The translations under genes were made by a program, and so were the position numbers. Below are positions 52,115 to 63,714 of a stretch of 64,000 nucleotides of DNA, piece after piece. The notes under the pieces were generated by a model, which saw nothing but the letters and a program-made list of their open reading frames with translations, was not told the origin of the DNA and ran no database searches. The stretch spans positions 251,406-315,405 of the forward strand of contig NW_020290018.1 of assembly GCF_003144195.1 (NCBI RefSeq), written 5' to 3'. The stretch comes from Ceraceosorus guamensis (taxonomy: Eukaryota > Basidiomycota > Exobasidiomycetes > Ceraceosorales > Ceraceosoraceae). Position 1 is the stretch's first letter. Every line of letters starts with the position of its first letter.

Positions 52115-53733
52115 ATGTCAGCTTTCGCAGCCACTGCCGTTCGAAGACTCGCACAGACACAGCGCGTCATGGTGAGTGATTGACAGCATAGCGTACCATG
52201 CCCGCAGCTTCGTTTCTCTCTCTCCCTCTCTCTTTCGCATCGTCGTCATTCTGACCTTAGAGCTGCTTCCCGCGCCCCCCCCCCCCCCTCCCCTCCCCAA
52301 CGGCGCTCCCTCAGTCCCAAATCAACGACGTCTACATTCTTTCGGCCACGAGAACTCCCATCGGATCCTTCAATGGCTCGCTCAAGAAGCTGACCGCACC
52401 CGCCCTGGGCGTGGTGGCTACAAAGGCAGCCATCGAACGAGCAGGTCTTCAACCTGGTCAGATCGAAGAGATTTACTTTGGAAACGTGCTCCAGGGAAAT
52501 GTCGGACAAGCTCCTGCTCGTCAGGTCGTGCTTGGATCTGGCTGCCCGGATACGACGGAGGCTACCACCATCAACAAGGTGTGCGCTTCGGGCATGAAGG
52601 CCATCAGCCTGGCCGCTCAGAACATTGCGCTTGGACAACGAGGCGTCATGGTTGCTGGTGGTATGGAGAGCATGAGCAACGCTCCGTGAGTCGCACGCTG
52701 AGCAGAGGTAGGACCAAGGCTACCTTATTCGTTATCTGTACGGCTGGCTGACGAGCAGCTTGGTCTCGCTCCTCGCAGCTTCTACATGACTCGCGGTGCC
52801 ACTTTCGGCCATCAGCAGCTACTGGACGCCATCGTCAAGGATGGTCTGCACGACGTGACCAACCAAGTGCACATGGGCAACTGCGCCGAGAACACTGCCA
52901 AGAAGCAAAACATTTCTCGCGAAGATCAAGATGCCTATGCCATCGAGTCTTACCGAAGAGCAGCCGAAGCTTGGAAGAGCGGCGCTTTCAAGGATGAGAT
53001 TGTTCCGGTGGTCATTGCGGACAAAAAGGGAGACGTGACTGTTTCGGAGGATGAAGAGTACAAAAATGTCAAGCTGGACAAGATCCCCACGCTTAGACCC
53101 GTGTTCGACAAGAACGGAACTGTGACTGCTGCGAACGCGAGCACGCTCAACGATGGTGCAAGTGCCGTCGTTCTTGCCAGCAAGGCAGAGGCTGACAAGC
53201 TCGGCGCAAAGCCTATTGCGAAGATCATTGGTGAGTGTCGAGGCTTAGGGTCGCATGCCCTCGGAGTGTGCCACTGATCTCTTTTTCTCGCTGTCTCGAT
53301 GCCTTGTTCGCACAGCCTTTGCGGATGCTGCGTGCGCCCCCATTGATTTCCCCATCGCACCGGCGCACGCCATTCCCCTGGCTCTCAAGCGAGCAGGCAT
53401 CGAAGTCAAGGACGTTGCCCGTTGGGAGATCAATGAAGCTTTCAGCGCTGTAGCGATTGCCAACAACCAATTGCTCAACTTGGACCCTTCCAAGGTCAAT
53501 GTTCTGGGAGGTGGTGTCTCTCTCGGTCACCCCATCGGCTCTTCCGGCTGCAGAATTGTCGTCACCCTCATTCATCAGCTCAAGCCTGGAGAGTACGGAG
53601 TGGCGGGTGTATGCAATGGAGGAGGTGGAGCTTCGGCCATCGTGAGTCATTCTCCCTCCTTTGCTGCAGCTCGGCCAAGCAGTATTGACTCTTCTCTTCT
53701 TGCTATTCACAGGTCATCAAGCGCGAGGCATAA
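52115..53733 (+). CDS. ERG10: Acetyl-CoA C-acetyltransferase (thiolase), probably mitochondrial form
   Basis: Exons 52115-52171, 52315-52685, 52779-53230, 53316-53641 and 53713-53733 (TAA) encode 408 residues. Thiolase landmarks: nucleophile Cys109 in [45 protein letters not shown] with His365 and CNGGGGASA with Cys393. The enzyme condenses two acetyl-CoA to acetoacetyl-CoA, the first step of the mevalonate/ergosterol route, or runs backwards in ketone and isoleucine breakdown. Exon 1 codes only for [19 protein letters not shown], a basic amphipathic leader expected to target mitochondria. A start at the last Met of exon 1 would give a cytosolic-like form, so dual targeting is possible. Intron 1 contains a C tract at 52274-52288 just before its acceptor. 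Confidence 0.94.
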
Positions 53734-53920
53734 AGGTCTCGATTCAAGAGATGGGGAAGACGTTCGATAATGTAGGCAGTATGAAAAAGAGAAGACAATT
53801 CCATTCTGTCGCAGCAATCTCAAAGGCCTGAGGCGTTTGGTGAACAGAACGAGCAAATCGGAGCAAGCAGAATCTGGCAGGCAGCTGATCATGCAGGTCA
53901 ACTTCAGCTTGCGCTCAAGT

Positions 53921-55524
53921 TCAATCTGTGGAGGCGATGGTCTGGCCAGTGGCAGCAGCAGCGGCCGCTTTCACGTCGAGTTCCGGTCCCGCGTCCTTGG
54001 CTTCCTTGAGAAGTTTCTGAGCTCCTTGCTTCATCTCGTGCAGGGCACTTGCGGAGCCGAAAGCCAAAAGGAAGAGGTCCGCAGCGACGCAGAGCATCCT
54101 GTAGCCGTACTTGATGCGGTTCTGCAGCAGCTCGTCGTTCATGGCCAGGCCCACTATTGGCTTGCCGTACTTTGCGCACTGCGACGGTCGCAAGCAAGGC
54201 AGCAGAGGCGATATGTGGAGCGATGTTAGACGGCGATCAAAATGGGGGGCAGTGATCCGCGGCTTCGTACTCGAAACTCGTACTCACCACGCGCTTGACC
54301 TTTTCAAACGCTGCGACGAAATCCGGCTCATCTCCCAATAGACCCATAGGATAACCTAGATCCATGCGCAGATCACCCGCACCGATCATGATGGCATCCA
54401 CGCCTGGAATTTGGCAAATTTCTTCCAGATTCTCGCTGTGGCCAGGAGTCAAGGATGGGGATGGATTAGGTGCGTATCGCATTCACCTTTCTCGTCCTAC
54501 TCACATGCCCTTGGCGCTCTCTACTTGTGGAATGACTGCGATGTGGTCGTTCGCAACGTGAAGCTTGAAAAGGCGATGGGACTCAATGTCAGCAATAACT
54601 ACAGCTTCTGAGATTTGCCGCCATTGACTCACGAAAGAACTTCCTTCTGGTGCCTGATCCGTCATCCCCGGAATCACGGCGAACGGAGGATACGACCGAT
54701 GACCTTGCGGCGCTGCAGAGCGCGAGGAAACGAGATTGAGTGAGTTCCATGCCGTCAGACCTCGATGCTCTTGCGCTGCTTACGAAAACGAGAGTAGGAA
54801 ACGAGCTGTCTAATCTCGTCCGGATCTTCAGCATGAGGCATGATGATTCCACCGGCTCCTGTGTAGATGCAAGATCCCCGAAAGTTGGCGCGTCAGCAAG
54901 ATTGCGCGGTGAGGAGGGAGTGAGCGAAACGTCAGCATACCAGCCATTTGTGCTCACCAGCATCGAGAACGTGTGCGATGAAACCAGCATCAAGTCCTGG
55001 GATGCGGACGACGGGAGCGGTGTGACCTTCAGAGTAGAAGTTGATGGTCTGTACGAAATAATGCGCATACGCGATACGCCCCTACCGTCAGCGCCCCTCA
55101 AATAGCCGCAAAAAGCGGCAGAAGTAGGTCTCCGCTTTTGCTCACCTGAATCACGTCTGCAAGCAAATTGACGTTGAAGGGCGAATGCTCTGCATCGACC
55201 CAAATCTTCACATTGGGCATCAAGACGATGGCAATATACAGGCTTGTAAGCATCATCGACTGGTGCAACGAGCATCATTGAGGCTCTCGTCGCGGAAAGT
55301 CTCACCCAGTCTGCACGCGTCACAGACAGCACTTTGGCAACCTCGACGGAGGGAACACCCAAGCCGAGTCCCATCAACAAATTGTCGGAAGGACCGTCGC
55401 CTTTTTCGTTAATTAGAGTCTTCAAGGCCGCGCGCAAGTTGGCAGGTTGCTTGAGCGACAGAGCTCTGTATGGCGCAGGGGGCCAAGCAGATCTGTTTGG
55501 ATGTTGCGTTCCGTTTTGCGCCAT
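53921..55524 (-). CDS. HpcH/HpaI-type aldolase (2-oxoacid aldolase / citrate lyase family)
   Basis: Eight exons, 55524-55306, 55205-55146, 55048-54958, 54858-54784, 54712-54633, 54563-54505, 54435-54288 and 54178-53921 (TGA), all join in phase to 329 residues. Family marks are GLGLGVPSVEVAKVL, ADWIWVDAEHSPFN, PGLDAGFIAHVLDAGAGGI, MPHAED, PQVESAKGIENLEEI (metal-binding Glu) and IMIGAGDLRMDLG (metal-binding Asp). Members are class II aldolases that cleave 2-keto-3-deoxy sugars or 4-hydroxy-2-oxo acids to pyruvate plus an aldehyde with a divalent metal. The exact substrate cannot be read from sequence. Two of the seven acceptors (55206 and 54564) end AAG rather than CAG/TAG; each is supported by phase and by the restored motif. 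The last ~40 residues form an Ala/Lys-rich tail. Start is the first in-frame ATG. Confidence 0.87.
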
Positions 55525-57107
55525 CTTGTCTTTTGAATCTCCCGCTAGCTTGTTACGTGGTTCCGTGGAAGTTGAATGATCGTTGCGACTCGATGTGACC
55601 AAAGTCTTGTCCTGACTGATCTTGATGGGGCCTGCGAAGTGCCTCGGGCATGGTGATTAGCGTCTCTTTATAGGACTCACCATGCTGCCCCCCCCTGGAT
55701 CGAGCTAGACTTTCCGCCGCGTAGGACCACTACTTGGACCGTATAGCCTCGGTTTTGGATCCGAGAATCGCGTCCTCGGCGTTTAGGCGTATATATGCAG
55801 CCCACGGCGAGGTCTCAAAAGGAGGCAGCGTTCATGCAGCGCTAAGCAGCGATTCGGCGGCATGGCGGCGCGGCTAGGGCACAGTCACAGTATCAGCTGA
55901 CGAGGGGTAACGTGACATCTCCTACACATGTGTGGACGCAAGACACCAAACATCAGCTTGTTGCACGCATATGTCATGCTGATCCAGCACGTCGCTCTGC
56001 AGAGCTAGGTAAGAATCACAATACCGCTCATGCTTCGTCGTCTCTTTCGCGCGTCGTGTGGTCTCACGATGGTGACATCTGACCGTGCAGCCATCGCGAG
56101 TCTTGACTGCAAGTCAGCACAACTGAAATCCGCGCCTGCTTGGCGTGATGGGTAGTGACAACCAACAGAGATCAACTCACAGCGCTAACCATCTCTGCGC
56201 ATCTCCTGTCGCTGGCTCTCCTTTCCTGCGCCCTTCATTCATCGCAGCCATCTCCACTTCTCGCATTCCCATCGGCATTCACAGTCCATAAATGCTACCA
56301 AGGCTCGAGCGGTGCGAAACGCCGAAGGCGCATGATCGCTGGCCTCCTCGTACCTGCATTCTGATTCACGATTGCTTGGCGATGTCAATCGCACATCGCA
56401 ACTCGTGTTTAGAGAGTGCTCTGCGTCTATGCTGCTCACCGCAGTCATCAGCACAGCCGGAGGCGCCCTATATAGCTGATGCTCATCGCTATATAAGCGT
56501 CTGCCGGCTGCAGCTTCGCAACTCGAACGCCCCTTGCGTCAGCGCCTGGCTCTTTGTGTCTGACAAGAGCAGTCGGTGCTTGCGGTACTCTTGACTGTAC
56601 GGGTGCAGCTCAAAGATTTGTGCACAACGCGCTCGCTGAGAGCAATAGAAGAGGCAGCCTTCACCTGTACCTGTACTAGTCAGTTCATGGGCCTAGGGCT
56701 TGCGGTTGAGTCTGATCAATGATCCTGTCCATCGAGGTTGCGCATCCCCCTTGCTCTTTTTGCGTCCATATTGTTGATGACACAATGGCGGCCAAAGGTT
56801 GCGAGCGAGGTCCCATCATTCACTCGAGTCCAAGCCATCGATCTAGTCAAACGTCGCAATATATGCGTTGTAACGTCACCCCGCTCGCGTTCTTCCGCAC
56901 ATGGCCGACTCCGTTGTACAGCATCACGAATGCATTTGCAATTTTGGTTTGAACAAGAGAGCGCTCTACACGGCGAACTGGTGTCTCATGTCACAGCGCA
57001 CATCAGCGACCGAACGAAGCAATGGTGCTTACTTCATGAACCTGTAAGTAGACGAGGAACATCAGTGACCTCCACGCTCTTTCGCAGAAATGAAGTGTGC
57101 TCAAGAC
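55525..57107. other. Spacer between aldolase 5' end and eEF1B gamma 3' end
   Basis: About 1.6 kb without recognised genes. A C-run (7 C) occurs at 55688-55694, and a CTGATTCACGATTG motif lies near 56361-56374. Small frames here use non-ATG starts. Confidence 0.45.
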
Positions 57108-59087
57108 TCACTTGGCAGCCGAGTCGTTGAGCTTCTTGCCATCCTCGAGCTGACCCTCCCACGCAAGGCAGTCCTCGAAGAATTGCTTTTGCTTGGGATC
57201 CTGCAGGTCAATGGGAGAGGCCTTGTAGGACTCCCAGTCTGGCGCAACGCCGAGAACGTCGTCCACGTTCTTGCCTCGGACGACAAAGACACCAGCAATG
57301 GCGCTGTTGTTGGACTCTCCGTACACCGCAGCGCTACCCATCACGTACTTGCGCGATGCCTCCAGACGAGTGAAGAAGCCACCAATCTGGTTAGCTGGAG
57401 ACATTAAGGACCGGCCAAAAGTGGGCGTGAGTATCCAGCGGGCTGCCGCATAGCTATGGAGGTGCAAAGAGCTCACCAGACATGAACACCTGAGTCAACT
57501 CGTCGTTGTACTTGAAGTCGACACGCCACAAAGAGTAGCCCTCCGCATCGTAGTTGGCGTAGAACCAGTTCAAGAAATCGGGCTTGGTGTCGAGGTTCGA
57601 ATATTGACGCTTGCACTCGTCCAGGATGAACTTGGAAGGTGGCAAGCTGGCGCAAGGGTGAGCAGCCTTTGGCTCAGCGGGCGCAGCAGGCTCATCGTCA
57701 TCGTCATCGTCCTTCTTGGCTGCCTTCTTGGCTGCCTTGGGCTCCGCAGGCTTGGCAGCGGCAGCAGCGGCAGCGACAGGCTTGGCAGCCTCCTTCTTGG
57801 GAGGGACGAATTTCACATCCTCCTTTGCGAGAGCAGAGTCTGGTGCGGCGTACACGTCTGCAATCTTGTCCTGGTTGATCACAGTTTGGAAGTATCGGAT
57901 GACGTTGGGGTACTGGTTGCGGAAGTCGGGGCCAGCAACGATGGTGAACAGGAAGCGCAAGTTGGCAACGATGGTCAAGTCAGCCAGGGTGACACGGTGT
58001 CCGACGAGGTATGTGTGCTTCTTGATGTGGATGTCTAGGTGGAGCAGGGCGCGCTTGAGGTCGTCCCACAGCTTGGTCTCGAGGGGCTTGCTGTAGGGAG
58101 CGCGGCCAGAGGTGATTTGTGCGAGCAGTAGCGTCTTGTTCCAAATCTCGTCGTCTGCGTAGGAGATCCACTGCTCAACCTCGGCGGAAGACTTGGGATC
58201 TGAGCCCAGCAGATTGGCGTTGCTCGACAAGCCAGCGACTGAATTTTGCAGAGACCGCACCGAGGAAGACACGCGTCAGCTGTCTCGTCTGAAGTACAAA
58301 TTGCGACCTGCCATCATCTGCCCCGTTTGCACCATCATCCTATCAGCGCATTATGCTACCAAAAGAAAGCCTCGACACATGTTGATTAGGCCAGGGATAA
58401 CTTGTTGCTCATCTTTTAGGATTTCTTGACCAGGCCCGTATTTATGCCAGCCAGCTCCTCCGTCTTCTCCCATTCCTCCCGCTACGACCAGAGCGCGGGG
58501 GCGCCGCTATCACCCTGACTGCAGCACCGAGACGTTGCATCGTCACTTACCGTAGCGTGCGATGGCACGACCTTCGGTCAGCTTGTAGCCATCCTCGCCC
58601 AGGAAAGCGGGGCTGCACGAGGGAACGAGGAAAGGGAAGTTGGCAGAGTGTGAGCACGCGGTTGTAAATCAAGCCCTGTGCGAAGACCCTTCGCGAGCAC
58701 TTACATCTTGCCCTACAAGAAGTATGGGATCATGCGAGAAAGGCCAAAGAAGAAAGGTGCGGAAGAAAGATGAATTGACATCTATGCAAGACTGTCTTAG
58801 CGCTGTGAATATACTCACGTAAGGGAACTTTGCCTTGAACTCGGGCTTCTGAGTGTCCTCTCCGGGCACAGTCTCGATCAGCTCGACCTCCAGACCGTTG
58901 TACTTCGCAGCAGCGAGTACCTGGTTGCGATGGCGAAGCGGTGGGGGAAATCAGCCGGTGAGCTGATTGCAGCTCTACATGCTGAGCCACTCTTGGGCGG
59001 AGATCGCCGTGTTCCCTCCCTTCTGCCACTCACACGGGTGGCCTTGGGGTTGATGGAACGAGAGTAGATCTTACCGATAGGTGCCAT
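57108..59087 (-). CDS. EEF1G: Translation elongation factor eEF1B subunit gamma
   Basis: Six exons, 59087-59034, 58920-58819, 58712-58705, 58612-58551, 58238-57477 and 57394-57108 (TGA), give 424 residues in one phase. The N-terminal half is a glutathione-transferase fold (VLAAAKYNGLEVELIETV, FPYGKIPAFLGEDGYKLTEG, AIARYVAG, then YLVGHRVTLADLTIVANLR). A Lys/Ala/Asp-rich hinge with a run of Asp follows, then the EF1G domain (PPSKFILDECKRQYSN, FWANYD-like FYANYDAEGYSLWRVDFKY, GGFFTRLEASRKYVMGSAAVYG). The subunit anchors the nucleotide-exchange complex of eEF1A. The third coding exon is just 8 nt (GGCAAGAT), needed to make GKIP. The gene is divergent from the RNase H-like gene. Confidence 0.94.
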
Positions 59088-59815
59088 GTTTGCGTGTTCG
59101 GATTGCTTGGGTGAAGCTTGTATCTGATAGCTTGCGGGCCGTGAGGGTCACTTTGCAGTCACGATGATGGGGGTGGGTGTGTGAGAGGTGCGGGCGAGGA
59201 GCAAAGGTGCTGCAACACACTCACGATCGTGACTGACTGGCTGACTCGAGCTAAGCCTGCCGCTGCGCTGTTGATCGCTCGCTCGCTCATCTTCGCCCAA
59301 AATCTCATTGTGATTCGTGATTTGGCGCCACCTAAATCAGCATCAGCAACACTCGCAGAAGCAGAAGCAGAAGCAGCGCCACTGCACACAGCACGGAGCA
59401 GGCAGCAGAGCGGCCAGAATAGCACGACTAAATTGACCAGCAATCCCCTCCATGCAGGAAATTTTCTGTGTGGTCGGTGCACCAGCCAGCCAGCCAGCCA
59501 GCCAGCCAGCCCGCGCATGTGCAGCGCACAAAGCAAACGTGCTTGGCACGTGGTTGGACTCGACAAGGAGACGGTTTGTCGGGTTCAAACGGCCGTGGAA
59601 ATCCGATGTTGCTCCGCTTGGCACAGCCCCTCGCACGCGGCTCTCGCCAGGCCCAGGGAGCTCGGGCCATGATTGCCGGCCGCACTTTGGCGGGCCCTCA
59701 TGAGATACGTATATAGTCTTGGTGACCACCACCTCTTCAAGTCCAGTCCACCTCGAAGCTGTGCCACCCTTTGAGCTAACGCATACACTCTAGCCAAGAC
59801 CATCAGGCAGTCAGA
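59088..59815. promoter_or_regulatory. Divergent spacer eEF1B gamma / RNase H-like gene
   Basis: 728 nt holding both promoters. It contains a GCAGAA repeat (59355-59376), a CCAG tetranucleotide repeat (59483-59509) and a GTGATTCGTGATTTG motif near 59309-59323. Promoter elements were not identified. Confidence 0.45.
59483..59509. repeat. CCAG tetranucleotide microsatellite
   Basis: About six to seven CCAG units in tandem, in the eEF1B gamma / RNase H-like spacer. Confidence 0.85.
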
Positions 59816-61591
59816 ATGGCTGCTGATCCGCGCTACTTTGAGCTGTGGACCAAAGGGCGTCAGCCTCCGCCGAAGCTGGCGACGGAGGACAAGCCTCGTG
59901 ACAGCAAGCCAAAGGAAAAGAAGGAGCCGACTTTGAACATCAGGTTGGACGTTCCAGGTGGCGTCTCGTATGCTCCAGACCAGACAGCTCCTCATAATCC
60001 CCAGAAGCGCCTCTTTGTGCCATTTATGGACGATGGATCTGGACGGCAATTTTACAATTTTCAAGCTGATTTGGAGCAGAGAACCTCGAGCAAGCCTAAG
60101 AGCGACGCCTGGACCTCAGTTGATGGCAATGCAGGGCCACCAGAGCTGCTAGAAGCAGCGAAAGAGAATGAAACGGACGCCAAAAAGTACATGCGTTCAA
60201 TAGATATGACGCCGCGAAGTCCTACACTGGAGGAACACTTTTCGGCAGTGCATTTGCCCCAGCCTCTAGATGCGGGAAGCAGCGACGTAACGGGCACGGA
60301 CGGCGCGACGATTGGCACCGGACGTAGCGCAGCATCCTCAAAGACGGCTACATTTGCGCGAGAGCTGGCTGCTCAATCCACATCCACGGGCCTCGCTCCT
60401 CGCGTGGTTAGGGACAATATGGCCATCACAAGCACCCGAGTGCCAGGGTCCATCGTGGGTAGTAATAAGGTGGACACGAGCAGGTCCGCGTATCGAGTGA
60501 TGGACGAGCCCACGGCAGAGGAGAAAGCTAGAGGATTCACAGAGTACGAAGAACGTAGCGGACCTGGTCGAGTGCCCGCATTGCAAATGGATCAGACAAG
60601 CCAGGCTGGTTGGAGGAAACCCCGAGTGGCAGACGAATTTGTGGCGGACCCCAGGATTTGGAGACCATTGAGGCTGGTGAGAAGGACGGATCCCACTCAG
60701 ATGCTCATACTGTGCGCCGGATTAGAGCTGGACAAGGCGCAAGCCGCAACGATGGTGGCAGCTAGGTCGAAGGCGGTTGCCGCCAGCATGCTCGAGGGGG
60801 ACACTGCAGAGCTCTTGAAAATGTTTGGAGATAGCGAAGGTGCCAAAAACCGAGCGGGACTTGGCGCTTATTTCGTCCCGCCTGCCACAAAAGGCGAGGG
60901 AGAAGCTCGCGCAGAGCCTAACCTCAGTCGGAGGTTGGAGATGCCGTCGTTTGAGCAGAAGACGTCAGGAAGGAGAGCAGCTCTAAGAGCGGTGATTGCT
61001 GGCTTGGAATACTGCAGGTGGGAAGACGAAGGATTCGACAAGGTCGTCATCGGCACGAGCGAATGGTGGATCGTTTCTGCAATCACCAATGAGTGAGTAG
61101 CAGTGGTCAGATCATGATTACTGGCGGACACCTACGCTGACTTGTGAGCCCCCTCGCCCAAATAGCATCTGGACCTGGCGTCGAAACGGCTGGACTTTGA
61201 CTGAAGGAAGCGACATGGGCATGCCCGGGGACAGCGTCCCGGACAGGGATCTGTGGGAGCTCTTGGATAGCGTGGTGAAGGAATACGAAAAGCTCGAGTG
61301 AGTCTGTCGTCCGTGTGCGCAGAACGATGACTGGCTTCTGCCTCGCCGTCGCTCATCAGCGACTTTCTCGTCCGCTTTGCAGTTTCACAGTCAGATTTTG
61401 GCTCTTGCCTCGCAGCGAGACTCGTCCAGCAAAGGAGCTAGCCGAGGAAGGTGCTGTGAGTGCCTTGACCTTTCTGATCTCTGATATGGCCTGTCTAAGC
61501 GCTCATTCGCTTCCCTCGCGCCACTCAGCTCAAAGACAATCAGCAACCTGGTCTGGTCAAATGGCGAAAGAAGCGACGAGAGGAAGCTTAG
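59816..61591 (+). CDS. RNase H-fold protein lacking catalytic acids
   Basis: Exons 59816-61092, 61166-61297, 61383-61455 and 61529-61591 (TAG) encode 514 residues. Residues ~1-285 are low in complexity with no recognised domain. The C-terminal ~200 residues follow the eukaryotic RNase HI pattern: MLILCAGLELDKAQ (strand 1), RRAALRAVIAGLEYCRWEDEG (helix A), FDKVVIGTSEWWIVSAI, WTWRRNGWTL, PDRDLWELLDSVVKEYE and VRFWLLPRSETRPAKELAEEG. At the four positions that normally hold the metal-binding acids I read Ala (for D in DGA), Ala (for E in ELRA), Ser/Glu (for D in TDS) and Lys (for D in ADxLA). It is therefore expected to be catalytically dead, perhaps keeping nucleic acid or protein binding. The family assignment rests on hand alignment from memory. 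Confidence 0.75.
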
Positions 61592-63714
61592 TGCCAAGGC
61601 CAGCTGTCCCAGCTGTCCCATCGGTCACAACACACTTCAGTTCCGATCCTCTCCCTGCACGCACATTCATAGCCGGGTTTCTCATGTGTAATCTCATTCA
61701 TTGAAGCGAAACGCTCCACCATAGTCAGCACCACGCTGCAGCGGCCTGATTCACTCACTGATGCAGTGCAGTGGGCAATCCAATGCCTCGGCGCTGAATT
61801 CCGAAGCAAGCGCATCGAGGTCAGCGAATGCGTCGCAGCAAGGAAGCAGAGAACAATCACGGCACAGAGTCTCGATCAGCAAGCGCTTGAAGCGCTTGTT
61901 ACAATTTGCTCTTCAACGCTCTTGAAGAGCTCAGGGTAAATCTAGAGCTTTTTGATATGATTTCATCCGGGAGACGCATACATGCAGCGCTCTGAACACT
62001 CACAGCTGTCCTCGGTGACCGGAGCGCAGCGAATCTTGCAGCCTGGGAAGAGGCTGCGAGTCCCAGTGCAAAGCATGTCAGCATTGGCGGTGAGCGCACG
62101 ATGAAGCAGCCCACGCTGTGGCCGACATTGAGCCTCAGTAACAGCAATTGGATATAAACGTCTTCTCCGCATGTGTCACGATCAGACTAGTTGAAATGGT
62201 ATTGTTTCATCGCCGGCTGCGAGCGATGCAGAGCTTGCATGAACTCACGACGATGGAAGCACAGACTGGCGGGTCGACACCTGCGCCGCGAATGAAAGAG
62301 GCGACGTTTCAGCGTCAGCAACTTCCTGCGCTGACGATGTTGGACACGACCTTGCGCCATCGTGCTTGCTTGGCTTGCTAGCTTGCTCAGAATTGTAAAA
62401 TGTGTTTGGCTAATGTTCGTCGAATCTTCAAGGTACATTGCAGATTGGGGCGACACTGATTCTCATCTTTGTAGCTTTGCAGCACTGGCATACTCTGCGT
62501 TCGTGACACAGCGAACACACTTGCACTCACTTCATGAATGTCCAAAGGAATGCGCGAGGAGCAAGGAAATCTTGCCGTTGGCCTGACACCTGTGCCCAAG
62601 CCACACGCAGCCGTGCTGCCCAAACCTCGAATCGCTGTAGGCCCTACGCCCTGCCCATCATCCACCTCGCTGCGTACCGTCTCCCACCTCGGCCGGTCAT
62701 GGACGGAGCGCAAGCATCTCCGAAGAAGAATGCGCGCTCACATCTCTTGCCATGAAAAGGCGGTCTCGTTTTGCACAGCGGTAATCGCAGCGAGTTGAAG
62801 CGTGGATGACGAGCTCAGTGCAAGCGCAAGGGCCACTACGTTGGACCACGAGGGACCCAACGTCAAGCTCTCTCTCTTGAATGAAAGAGACTTTGCTCTT
62901 GAAGACGGGAACGCGAACAAGGCACTCGCGTCATCCTCAATGGGAGCGCCGCCAAGCTCGAACTTTTGTGTCTTTGGGACGAGCAGGGAAGAGGAGAGGA
63001 GAGCGAGGGATCTGGTCAGCTGATAGCAGTCGAAATGGCGCTGTGGACTCAGACTGCTTATTCAAACACGCGTGGTGTGCCAAGTCTCGCCAAAGTCCAC
63101 CTTGCGATCCACTCACCTTCGTGGATTTTTGTTCGAAGAGACAAAGCAAAGTCGCTGCTCTGCCAGGCTTGCCTTCTTAAACCTCGATCAATCGCACTGC
63201 GTGGCGCAGCGTGCAAATTTTGGCAGCAACTTTTTGACTCGCAACCGACACTCGTGATTGCGTTACCCACGTGATCGAGCCCACGCCTGCCGCTTGATTC
63301 AAAGGTCTGATTCTTCCAGGCGGGCGCATCAAATACTCTTCTACATGTTGTCATTCTGATTGATAATTCCGGTAATTGAAAATTAGCATCATTATCATCT
63401 CAACTATGAATATCATCGAAGATTATCATTATCCTTATCACCATCACTAAGATTATGATTTGTATTACAGCTCCGAACGCCCGTTTCGAGTCGCGCGTTG
63501 CTGCATGAGTTCCTGATGGTGCGATTGAACTCTTGACTGTGACTGTTAACACTCACGATTCTTCATCCCACCTCACACGACCGTTTGAGACGCATCCATC
63601 ATCCCGACCGCTTTCATACATCGCTCCCCTCGCCAATACTCTTCATCGCCGCAGTCTTGGTTCAAATTTACAGGATCTTCCGCCAAGCCCTCCAACGTCT
63701 GCCTCTTCTTCCTC
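61592..63714. other. Spacer upstream of HIS3
   Basis: 2.1 kb without recognised genes. The right end has an AT-rich patch (63359-63470) crowded with TTATC/GATAA motifs (see regulatory entry). A TGACTC (Gcn4-type) hexamer is at 63235-63240, about 480 nt before the HIS3 ATG. Confidence 0.5.
63359..63470. promoter_or_regulatory. AT-rich patch with clustered GATA motifs upstream of HIS3
   Basis: Within ~80 nt there is one TGATAA at 63361 and at least four TTATC copies on the other strand (near 63392, 63423, 63429 and 63435). Fungal GATA factors that govern nitrogen metabolism bind HGATAR. The cluster stands out in a GC-rich spacer, but binding is inferred only. Confidence 0.4.
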
